NCBI GenBank assembly: GCA_944376975.1
Contig: CALWEE010000004.1
Span: 1 to 20,925, forward strand
DNA from: an uncultured Lachnospiraceae bacterium
GTDB lineage: Bacteria; Bacillota; Clostridia; Lachnospirales; Lachnospiraceae
Direction of reading: 5' to 3'
Length of the DNA: 20,925 nt
Positions 1 through 6,181 of the stretch are shown piece by piece. A program made the position numbers and the translations under genes. The notes beneath the pieces were generated by a model. The model was given only the letters and a program-made list of their open reading frames with translations, searched no databases and had not been told where the DNA came from. The number at the start of each line of letters is the position of its first letter. The stretch's first letter is position 1.

Positions 1-328
1 TGCGCCGCCGCGCTGCTTTGCGCGCGCTGGCCCCCGCGGCCTGCCTGTGGCTGCTGGCGGTGGCCGCGCCGGTCAGATTCCCTGTACCTACCTGGGCCTC
101 GATCGCCGTGGCCAGCGACTGGAACGGCGTCATCTCGCCGTTTATCGACTTGTCACCTTTAAGCTTCATGTTGCCGAACACAATTTTCAGACCCTCTTTA
201 AACCGGCGTACCTGAATGAACTTCAGCCGGAAGGTAAAAAAAACGCCAGTCCCGCACAGCAGAATGATCAAGATCACATTCCATAAAAAATCGCTGGCCT
301 GACTGACCACTTGTGTTATCGTTTCCAT
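1..328 (-). CDS. Sodium:alanine/glycine symporter (AGCS family), N-terminal part, cut by the window edge
   Basis: The product would be an inner-membrane Na+-coupled importer of small amino acids (alanine or glycine). Only about the first 109 codons are in the window. Visible are a first hydrophobic helix (residues about 14-32), then FTFRLKFIQVRRFKEGLK, and the AGCS signature around FQSLATAIEAQVGTGNLTGAATA. The ATG at 328-326 is chosen because an excellent AGGAGG (339-344) lies 10 bases upstream. The glycine riboswitch just before it agrees with an amino-acid transporter. Oddity: the last 19 codons before the edge (bases 1-57) no longer resemble the family, which should continue with a GGPGA-type motif and an FWMW stretch. 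That stretch is very GC rich and may be a frameshift, a rearrangement or an end-of-contig error. The family call is firm; the exact substrate is inferred. Confidence 0.85.
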   Translation of the reverse strand, partial: METITQVVSQASDFLWNVILIILLCGTGVFFTFRLKFIQVRRFKEGLKIVFGNMKLKGDKSINGEMTPFQSLATAIEAQVGTGNLTGAATASSHRQAAGASARKAARRR

Positions 329-428
329 ACTGCTTCTTCCTCCTATGCTTTGCAAACTTTTTCATTCTTCCATTTGCGGCAATCCTTTATTCTTATAAAA
401 GCCAAAACTTTCGCGCAGAATAAAGAAA

Positions 429-449
429 GCTGATATATGAAATATCAGC
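429..449 (-). terminator. Intrinsic terminator of the glycine riboswitch expression platform
   Basis: On the minus strand an 8-bp perfect stem (GCTGATAT / ATATCAGC, loop TTCAT) is followed by the T-rich run TTTCTTTATT. It lies directly after the 3' strand of the aptamer closing helix and about 100 bases before the symporter start, the position expected of a riboswitch-controlled attenuator. Whether glycine promotes or prevents termination cannot be read from the sequence. For transporter genes of this kind an OFF switch is the expected logic. Confidence 0.7.
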
Positions 450-590
450 CCTCTGAGAAAGTAGAACACATTCCCTGTCCTTTTGCCTGAGAGATTGGTA
501 TACCGTTATGGCGGCTGCCGGCAAAATGCCGTCAGCCGCTCTTGCATACCTTACACCTTCGGCGCTCCTTATGGAGACTCTCCAGAGTAA
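450..590 (-). ncRNA. Glycine riboswitch (single aptamer with a possible ghost partner)
   Basis: Read on the minus strand, the RNA shows the conserved blocks of the gcvT glycine aptamer in order: CTCTGGAGAG, GCCGAAGGTG, a variable GC-rich hairpin (GCGGCTG...CAGCCGC), then AATCTCTCAGGCAAAAGGAC. Only one full aptamer is present. After it, a short stem-loop region precedes CAGAG (451-455), which can pair with the 5' CTCTG (583-587). This resembles the ghost-aptamer arrangement known for singlet glycine riboswitches. It lies in the leader of the AGCS symporter gene, a well-known context, and probably tunes uptake to cellular glycine. A terminator hairpin follows immediately. Confidence 0.93.
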
Positions 591-617
591 TTTGTACCTG
601 TATTGAATGATACGTCT

Positions 618-646
618 ACTTTAGCATAGTTATAGGTTTTGTACAA
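618..646 (-). promoter_or_regulatory. Promoter of the riboswitch-symporter transcript
   Basis: On the minus strand, -35 TTGTAC (641-646) and -10 TAAAGT (618-623) are exactly 17 bp apart, with a TGn extension before the -10. Predicted transcription starts near 611, about 20 bases before the aptamer. The -35 lies inside the last codons of the upstream alarmone synthetase gene and the -10 lies just past its stop. No terminator separates the two genes, so read-through from upstream is also possible. Confidence 0.65.
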
Positions 647-1370
647 GACTTTCTTTTTCCTCTTCGCTCATCCCTTCCTCGATCATATCCCGGATATCCT
701 GCATCTTCTGATCCATTTCCGTGATGATATCCGCGCAGCGGAGCAGCTCCTGCGCCACCACATCCGGATTCTTCACGTTTTTCTTATATTTCAGTTTGTG
801 ATCCAGGCTGGCCCAGAAATCCATGGCGATGGTCCGGAACTGGACTTCCACTTTCATATGTTTCTTCTCATTGGACAAAAAGATCGGTACGTCCAATATG
901 AGATGCAGACTGCGGTATCCATTTGGCTTCGGATGTTTGATATAATCTTTTTTCGTGATCAGCACGATATCGTCCTGTCTGGACAACAGGCTGGCCACGC
1001 GGTAAATATCATCCTGAAAAGAACAGATGACCCGTATCCCCGCTATGTCCGCCAGATATTTTTCCATATTTTCCACAGTCACGTCCACGCCTTTGCGCTT
1101 CAGCTTTTCTGTAATACTCAAAGGGGTTTTGATCCGCGTTTTGATCGTCTCCACCGGATTGCGCTTATTCTTGGCGGCAAATTCTTCATTCAGCACTTTC
1201 AGCTTTGTCTCTACCTCCATAAGCGCGCAGCGGTATTCCATCATCAGCTCCATAAAAGGGGCCACTTTTTCAAGAATGATCTCCGGATGCTCACTGTTTA
1301 AAAGGTCGTTGAATTTAAAATCTTTTTCCACATTCACCGGATATATCTCTCCTTCGTAAACTCTGCCCAA
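630..1370 (-). CDS. Small alarmone synthetase (RelA/SpoT-domain GTP pyrophosphokinase)
   Basis: This is a synthetase-only, cytosolic stringent-response enzyme that transfers pyrophosphate from ATP to GDP or GTP to make (p)ppGpp. At 246 residues it has the size of the RelP/RelQ class, with no HD hydrolase, TGS or ACT domain. Visible motifs are RIKTPLSITEKLKRKG (79-94, ATP-binding part), DIAGIRVIC (108-116, metal Asp), NGYRSLH (150-156, GDP-binding Tyr) and EVQFRT (175-180), followed by DFWASLDHKLKYK. The C-terminus is a charged helix, as used for oligomerisation in the class. The start is uncertain. TTG at 1370 has AGAAGG 7 bases upstream; GTG at 1337 has GGAGAG 9 bases upstream and would give 235 residues. 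The gene is preceded by a long repeat-rich leader. Confidence 0.9.
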   Translation of the reverse strand: MGRVYEGEIYPVNVEKDFKFNDLLNSEHPEIILEKVAPFMELMMEYRCALMEVETKLKVLNEEFAAKNKRNPVETIKTRIKTPLSITEKLKRKGVDVTVENMEKYLADIAGIRVICSFQDDIYRVASLLSRQDDIVLITKKDYIKHPKPNGYRSLHLILDVPIFLSNEKKHMKVEVQFRTIAMDFWASLDHKLKYKKNVKNPDVVAQELLRCADIITEMDQKMQDIRDMIEEGMSEEEKESLVQNL

Positions 1371-1379
1371 AATTTTACC

Positions 1380-1522
1380 TTCTCGCCGTGCCTGCGCTCG
1401 TTTTGCTTCGCGCCCGCACTGTCCGCACGGCTTTTCTCGCCGTCCCTGCGCTCATTTTGCTTCGCGCCCGCACTGTCCGCTCGGCTTTTCTCGCCGTGCC
1501 TGCGCTCGTTTTGCTTCGCGCC
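1380..1522. repeat. 54-bp tandem repeat, about 2.6 copies
   Basis: Units begin at 1380, 1434 and 1488, each starting TTCTCGCCGT and containing GCGCTC, TTTTGCTTCGCGCC and CGCACTGTCCGC. Copies 1 and 2 differ at about three bases. Copy 3 keeps only its first 35 bases. The array lies in the leader of the alarmone synthetase gene, and its proximal end abuts that gene's putative ribosome binding site. Fifty-four is a multiple of three, so the plus strand stays open through the array, but I see no sign that it is translated. Confidence 0.9.
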
Positions 1523-1556
1523 ACTCGCTCACGGGCATTCGCCCTATGGCCATGTC

Positions 1557-1599
1557 CATCGTCAAGGTCTTTTACGCAAGCGTAAAGACCTTGACGATG
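1557..1599. repeat. 43-bp near-perfect palindrome (20-bp stem, one bulged T)
   Basis: The left arm from 1557 (CATCGTCAAGGTCTT...ACGC) is the reverse complement of the right arm 1580-1599, apart from one extra T, with only AA between the arms. In RNA it would form a very stable hairpin from either strand. It lies after the surface-protein gene and inside the predicted leader of the alarmone synthetase gene. It lacks a T run on the minus strand, so it is not a classical terminator. It may be part of the same repeat element as the adjacent 54-bp array. Confidence 0.85.
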
Positions 1600-1631
1600 T
1601 CCCTGACCGCACGGCTCGGTGCTTTATGGAC

Positions 1632-1640
1632 ATTATATCA
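1632..1640 (-). promoter_or_regulatory. Extended -10 promoter, probably for the alarmone synthetase
   Basis: TGATATAAT on the minus strand is a perfect TATAAT (1632-1637) with a TGn extension. No good -35 is seen 16-18 bp upstream. A start near 1625 would give a leader of about 255-290 bases containing the palindrome and the tandem repeat. No intrinsic terminator separates it from the surface-protein gene ending at 1676. Confidence 0.5.
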
Positions 1641-1675
1641 TATTTGGGAGTGGTTTGAGGGAAAGATATAAATTT

Positions 1676-4600
1676 TCATCCTTTTTTATATTTTTTTAAT
1701 AATAGCAAAATCATAGATAACGATACCAGACACAGGGTTATGAGGAGTGCGATCGGGGCATTGTCTCCGGTCATGATCTTTTTCACGGGATGTTCTTTAT
1801 CGGGATTTTCTTTTTGGTTATACAGGATGATCTCCTGAACATCCGCTGTGGCTTTTACTTCAAAAGTCATGTCTTCGGCTGTTTCATACCCTTCAGGCGC
1901 TGTTTTTTCCCGGAGGGTGTACGTTCCCGGTTCGATATGCTCGATCTGTTCCGGTATATCCGAAGTTTTCCAGGTGTGTATCCGTTTTCCTGCTTTGTCA
2001 TATAATTCCAGAACGGCTCCGGACAGCATGCTGCCGTCTTCCGCGTCTTTTTTCAGGATCTTCAGTTTCGTATAGTCTTCCTCCATGATCACTTTCTGGA
2101 TATCTTTTATGGCTTTCACCTGAAAATGGATATCATCCGCTTTTACATAACCGCCATTTCCCGGAACGGCCGCTTCTCTCAGCACGTAATATCCGGCGGG
2201 AACGCCGCGGAGCTCGCAAGGTTTATCCGCCGAAGTGACCATGGTGAACGTTGGTTGTTTTTCCGTGATCTTTCCATTTGGATCTGTCTGATACGCTTCC
2301 AGTTTCGCGCCGGCCACCCGTTCTTTTGACGATTTATCCCGTTTTTCGATCCGGACCGTCACCGGCGCGTTTTCCAATCCGATCTCTACCACGCCTTTTT
2401 CATCCGCGGCAGCCTGGTCGACCCATCGCTTATCACCGGAAAGTACATAGCCTTCCGGAGCTTCGATCTCTTTTATGTAGTATGAGATCGCTTTTCCGCC
2501 AGCCAGATCCGTCGGAAGATCGGACCGAAAGACGCCTTTCCCGCTTTCATCCGTCGTCACTTCCTCGATCAGCCCGCCTTTTTTCACAAGCAGGCCGCCG
2601 TCGGAAGATACGATGTCCATTCCGGCATACAGGCCGATCTTTGCCGCTTTCAGCCCTTTTTTATCCGCGCTGTCCTTTTTCAGGACCTGCACCGTCATTT
2701 TCTGCCGCTCATTTTCATATATCTGGGACCACTCCGCCGCTTCTTCCGTCTTATTCCATGTCAGCCGGACTTCCAGCGGTCCGTCCCCGGCCAGGAAACC
2801 GGAAGGCGGATCTTTTTCCTGTACGCGATAAGCCCCCAGCGGCAGACCGTCCAGCACCGCTTCGCCCGCGTCGTCCGATGTCATCACGCCGATCCGCTCA
2901 TCTTTCTGATAGATCAGATGGCCATGGCCGTCCGGACTGTATATATCTTCAGCCGCGTACACATCAAAGCGTACGCCCGCCAGTCCGGTCATGCTGTAAA
3001 CAAACGTTTTGCCCGAATCTTCAGATGCCCTTTTTTTATACGCCGTCAACCTTTCTCCCTGCTTCACTATACGTATACGCCCTTTCTGCGCCTCATTGCT
3101 GATGGTCACCGAAACGACCGGGACGCCATGATCGTCCAACTGGAAAAAGCCGTCTTCATCGATCCGTATATCCACCGCGCTGCCTTTGTTGTAGCCTTCC
3201 GGCGCGGTCACTTCCTCGACGCGGTAATTTCCCGGTTTCAATACTTCCGGCGTGATCAGCGTTCCGGAATCGTCTGTCTCAAACAGATCCGTCCCGCCAT
3301 CCGGCGAAGATCCGGTCTGCCGGATGTATTCACCGGTTTCCAGGTCCAACACGCGAAATACCGCTCCCGCTTTCAGGATCGTTTCTCCACTTTCCCCGTC
3401 TTGTTTTATGATCTTTAACCGGGCTTTGAACGCCTCGTTGGCGACCGTCTGCCACTGGGCGGGTTCGCTGCCGTTTTCATCCACCCTGATCTCAAAAGGC
3501 TCGCAGGCCTTATAATTATGGGGAACGGTCGACTCCCGGACAACATAGACGCCATAAGCCAACGGGACCGTTACGGCCTTTCCGTCTGTCCCGGTAAAAA
3601 GCTCAGTCCCGCCGTCCGGGGTGACCGCCACCGGCGCGCCGCTTTCAAAATCCCAACTGCCGTCCTCCCGACGGGAAAGGGCAGATCTTAGATAAAATTC
3701 AAACCCGACGCCTTCCAGCGCCTCCGTACCGCCATGAGCCCCGTCGCCGGTCTTGAGCAAAGCCGCAGGCCGGCGGATGATCTGTTCTTTTGAAGCGACG
3801 GAAACCTCCTGCACCGGGATATCCTGTCCGTCATCTGTCAGATCCACCGTATGGGCCGTTTCGTCCAGCAGATAGCCCGCCGGAGGCGTCCGCTCAATGA
3901 CCACGTATCTTCCCAAAGGCAAAAGATCGCTTGACGCCTCGCCTTTGCCGTCCGTGACCAGACTGGTCACATACGAAGCAGATGAAAGATCATCGCCCTG
4001 CGCGTATCCGGCGTATAATTTTTCCTGTCCGTCCGCTGTATAAATGTCTTCCATGGCAAAAATGTCATACACCGCTCCTGCGAATGTTCCGTCGCCCTGA
4101 GGCGACGCGCCGGTCTGCGCGTCTGTTTTGCGCAGATGGATACGGCCTTTTTTCGCTTCATTCTCCGCTTCGCTTTCATATGCTATGACCAGATCGTCGG
4201 TGATCGTATCGGTCCCTTCAAACATGGTCTCCCAGCCGCTGTTCCGGTAACCCTCCGGGCTTTTCGCCTCCACGATCCTAAAAGCCGTTTTGATGGTGCT
4301 TCCCCGAATACCCTGGATACCTGTCTCATATGTATATGTTCCGTCGCCCTGATCGTCCATGGTCCCGATACGCTCACCGTTCGCGTATACATGGAACACC
4401 GCCCCCGAAAGCCCGGCTTTTGTCTCTTGATCTTTTTTGAAGATACGCAGTTTGACCGGGACTGTCCGTTCCGGTTCTTCGGTCCGGATCTTTAAAAACG
4501 CCTTGACCGGAACGACAGCCGCCTCATATTCCGTTACCAGATCCTGCTGGCCGCCGTCCGCGTCCCATATGATGGCCGCTCCGGCGCCGCCGCCGGTCTC

Positions 4601-5731
4601 AAATATGGCCGGTCCGGAAATGACCGGCTCGTCACATCTGCGGGATGTACAAAGCCGCAGCCGGTTTCCTTCTTTTTCAAAAGTTACGCCTTCCATGGAA
4701 AAATCAAACCGTTCCAGGCAGCTGTTGGCGTCTTCCATATACGATTCGTAACAGCCTTTTTCGTCATTCCAGGAAAGCACGATCTCGTAGGCGGCGCTTC
4801 CATCGCTGTTTCTCCCGGCGAAAGAAGGCACCGTCTCTGCCGAAAGGATCGCTTCTTTCAGATAAAGATAATACTCCCAGGCATGATCGGGAAGATAACA
4901 GGCGTCCGCCACCTGACGGCAGGCCGCGTCTCCCACTTCCGTATGGAAAACGCCGCTGACAACGGACCATATCACCGCCTGGGTCATGGCGTACTCTGTC
5001 CGGTTCGTCTCGTCCTGATAAACCGCCTCGTCATATGCCTGGTGCTTCCAGCCAAAGTGCAGGGCATACCCGATCTCTTTCTGTGACTGGGAGGACATGT
5101 CGGTCCATGTCATCAGAGTCCCCGCGCCCAACGGAACGCCATACTCCATACAGTAAGCCGTTCGGGTCGCGCCTTCTGTCTGTATGATATGCTCCCACAT
5201 CTGAGTCGTTCCCTGGCCAAAGGCCGATATGGACAGCGGTTTCGTGACGGCCATATACATGGCGTATGTGGTCCCTGTATCGCCCGCCGCCCGGGTGGCC
5301 GGTCCCGAGCGCCGCGCGGTCCACGGACCGGGGCGCGGTTCGCCGCCCGTTTCACGCTCCGCTTCCTCAGGGGCTTTTTCAGGCTCGGAGCCGGTTTCTG
5401 TCTCCGGTTCCACAGCCTTGCCTGTCCCGGTTTCTGTTTCCGTTTCCACGGCCTTGCCTGTCCCGGTTTCTGTTTCCGCCGTTTTGCTTTCCTCTGCCGA
5501 CTGCTTTACTGTTTCTTCCGACGCCCCAATACTTTCCGGGTTCGTCTCATCGGCTTTCCCGGAAGCTTCCGATTCCGGTCCGGCCGTTTCTTTCACTGTC
5601 TCGCCAACGTTCGTCCGGCTTTCCCGCTCATCGGCCCAGGCCTTCCCGGATGATGCCGGGAACAGGCAAACGCTCAGACAGACCGCCAAAAACGCGCATG
5701 CCAAAAAAAGTCTGCTGATCTTCTGTTTCAC
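1676..5731 (-). CDS. Secreted surface adhesin: thioester domain plus about eight SpaA/Cna-B-like repeats, cell-wall anchored
   Basis: A 1351-residue surface protein, probably for host or mucus attachment. The GTG at 5731 is preferred because AAGGAGG (5739-5745) precedes it at about 7 bases; an in-frame ATG at 5773 would add 14 residues. Residues 1-35 form a signal peptide (KISRLF, hydrophobic core, AWA). Residues about 36-150 are a Glu/Thr/Gly-rich stalk. Next comes a thioester domain with TAYCMEYG (Cys194) and MTQAVIW (Gln251), the expected Cys-Gln pair for covalent target bonding. From about residue 424, eight repeats begin with K-(L/I)-(K/R)-I-K-like strands and end with E-x-x-x-P-x-GY-type turns, as in isopeptide-stabilised pilin folds. 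The C-terminus has IMTGDNAP, a hydrophobic helix and KKYKKG, a non-LPxTG sorting signal. No sortase gene is in the window, and the ligand is unknown. Confidence 0.9.
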   Translation of the reverse strand: MKQKISRLFLACAFLAVCLSVCLFPASSGKAWADERESRTNVGETVKETAGPESEASGKADETNPESIGASEETVKQSAEESKTAETETGTGKAVETETETGTGKAVEPETETGSEPEKAPEEAERETGGEPRPGPWTARRSGPATRAAGDTGTTYAMYMAVTKPLSISAFGQGTTQMWEHIIQTEGATRTAYCMEYGVPLGAGTLMTWTDMSSQSQKEIGYALHFGWKHQAYDEAVYQDETNRTEYAMTQAVIWSVVSGVFHTEVGDAACRQVADACYLPDHAWEYYLYLKEAILSAETVPSFAGRNSDGSAAYEIVLSWNDEKGCYESYMEDANSCLERFDFSMEGVTFEKEGNRLRLCTSRRCDEPVISGPAIFETGGGAGAAIIWDADGGQQDLVTEYEAAVVPVKAFLKIRTEEPERTVPVKLRIFKKDQETKAGLSGAVFHVYANGERIGTMDDQGDGTYTYETGIQGIRGSTIKTAFRIVEAKSPEGYRNSGWETMFEGTDTITDDLVIAYESEAENEAKKGRIHLRKTDAQTGASPQGDGTFAGAVYDIFAMEDIYTADGQEKLYAGYAQGDDLSSASYVTSLVTDGKGEASSDLLPLGRYVVIERTPPAGYLLDETAHTVDLTDDGQDIPVQEVSVASKEQIIRRPAALLKTGDGAHGGTEALEGVGFEFYLRSALSRREDGSWDFESGAPVAVTPDGGTELFTGTDGKAVTVPLAYGVYVVRESTVPHNYKACEPFEIRVDENGSEPAQWQTVANEAFKARLKIIKQDGESGETILKAGAVFRVLDLETGEYIRQTGSSPDGGTDLFETDDSGTLITPEVLKPGNYRVEEVTAPEGYNKGSAVDIRIDEDGFFQLDDHGVPVVSVTISNEAQKGRIRIVKQGERLTAYKKRASEDSGKTFVYSMTGLAGVRFDVYAAEDIYSPDGHGHLIYQKDERIGVMTSDDAGEAVLDGLPLGAYRVQEKDPPSGFLAGDGPLEVRLTWNKTEEAAEWSQIYENERQKMTVQVLKKDSADKKGLKAAKIGLYAGMDIVSSDGGLLVKKGGLIEEVTTDESGKGVFRSDLPTDLAGGKAISYYIKEIEAPEGYVLSGDKRWVDQAAADEKGVVEIGLENAPVTVRIEKRDKSSKERVAGAKLEAYQTDPNGKITEKQPTFTMVTSADKPCELRGVPAGYYVLREAAVPGNGGYVKADDIHFQVKAIKDIQKVIMEEDYTKLKILKKDAEDGSMLSGAVLELYDKAGKRIHTWKTSDIPEQIEHIEPGTYTLREKTAPEGYETAEDMTFEVKATADVQEIILYNQKENPDKEHPVKKIMTGDNAPIALLITLCLVSLSMILLLLKKYKKG
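5407..5478 (-). repeat. 36-bp tandem repeat inside the adhesin stalk
   Basis: Two near-identical 36-bp units encode TETETGTGKAVE twice in the acidic low-complexity stalk after the signal peptide. A third, degenerate copy (PETETGSEPEK) follows. In-frame repeats like this expand and contract by slippage and would change stalk length between strains. Confidence 0.8.
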
Positions 5732-6097
5732 TTCTCTGCCTCCTTCTGTGACAATTAAAGGCAGAGCCGCCATACCCGCATGGTCTTCATGCCGTCCGTG
5801 GCTTTTCCGTAAAGATCACCTGTTAAAAACTGTAAAAAGGGGATAAAAACAAGAAATGTAAAATGCTCGGATCTTCAATGAAAAAAGTAGGGATTAACCC
5901 AAATAAAAGGAGGTAAGCCCGGATAGGTCTTGTTCCGCCTTCCCAAAATATACCATCCGGGTATAAAAATAAAATAAATACATGTTGAAAAGGAATTTAC
6001 ATGGATAATAAATAAAGAAAAAAAGATGTGACACTACGGATAAAAGACAGGATACATAAAGATCGATGTCCGGTCCGGCAGCTTTCTGCCTGTATGT
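5732..6097. other. AT-rich leader upstream of the adhesin gene, no gene recognised
   Basis: This 366-base stretch holds no convincing gene. On the minus strand it would be the 5' leader of the adhesin mRNA if transcription starts near 6091. It contains a small hairpin (GGCAG/CTGCC near 6080), a TATACC/GGTATA hairpin near 5950, and a possible fold near 5765-5805 closed by AGCC/GGCT. I could not match any of it to a known riboswitch class. The one open frame of about 70 codons begins inside the promoter with TTG and has no ribosome binding site. Confidence 0.5.
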
Positions 6098-6106
6098 ATT
6101 ATAACA
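6098..6106 (-). promoter_or_regulatory. Extended -10 promoter, probably for the adhesin
   Basis: TGTTATAAT on the minus strand is a perfect -10 with a TGn extension. The hexamer 17 bp upstream (TGTTAT, 6121-6126) is a poor -35 and lies within the terminator loop of the glycosidase gene. A start near 6091 would give a leader of about 360 bases. Confidence 0.45.
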
Positions 6107-6107
6107 C

Positions 6108-6136
6108 AAAAGCCCTCCGGATAACAGAGGGCTTTT
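6108..6136 (-). terminator. Bidirectional-looking terminator after the family 3 glycosidase gene
   Basis: The 8-bp stem AAGCCCTC / GAGGGCTT has a 9-base loop and T/A runs on both sides (TTTTTG on the plus strand, TTTTGTGTT on the minus). It lies about 45 bases after the glycosidase stop codon and just before the adhesin promoter. Confidence 0.75.
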
Positions 6137-6181
6137 TGAGAAAATATCGGGAAGATCCGACAGGTTCCGCAGCGATCCGAT

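Noticed and set aside
1380..1522. CRISPR array
   Set aside because: The 54-bp units are directly contiguous with no unique spacers, and no cas gene is present.
1388..1585. 65-codon frame with repeated PALVLLRART units
   Set aside because: It arises because the tandem repeat period is a multiple of three. There is no ribosome binding site, and the repeat lies in a leader transcribed from the other strand.
1557..1599. Rho-independent terminator for the adhesin gene
   Set aside because: The hairpin is strong, but no T run follows on the minus strand and it lies downstream of a good -10, so I list it as a palindrome only.
5765..5830. Cyclic di-GMP or other riboswitch just upstream of the adhesin
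   Set aside because: Some helices can be drawn, but the conserved cores of the classes I know are absent, so no class can be named.
5894..6109. 71-codon hydrophobic frame on the minus strand upstream of the adhesin
   Set aside because: It begins with TTG inside the predicted -10 region, has no ribosome binding site, and its aromatic-rich content is explained by AT-rich intergenic sequence.
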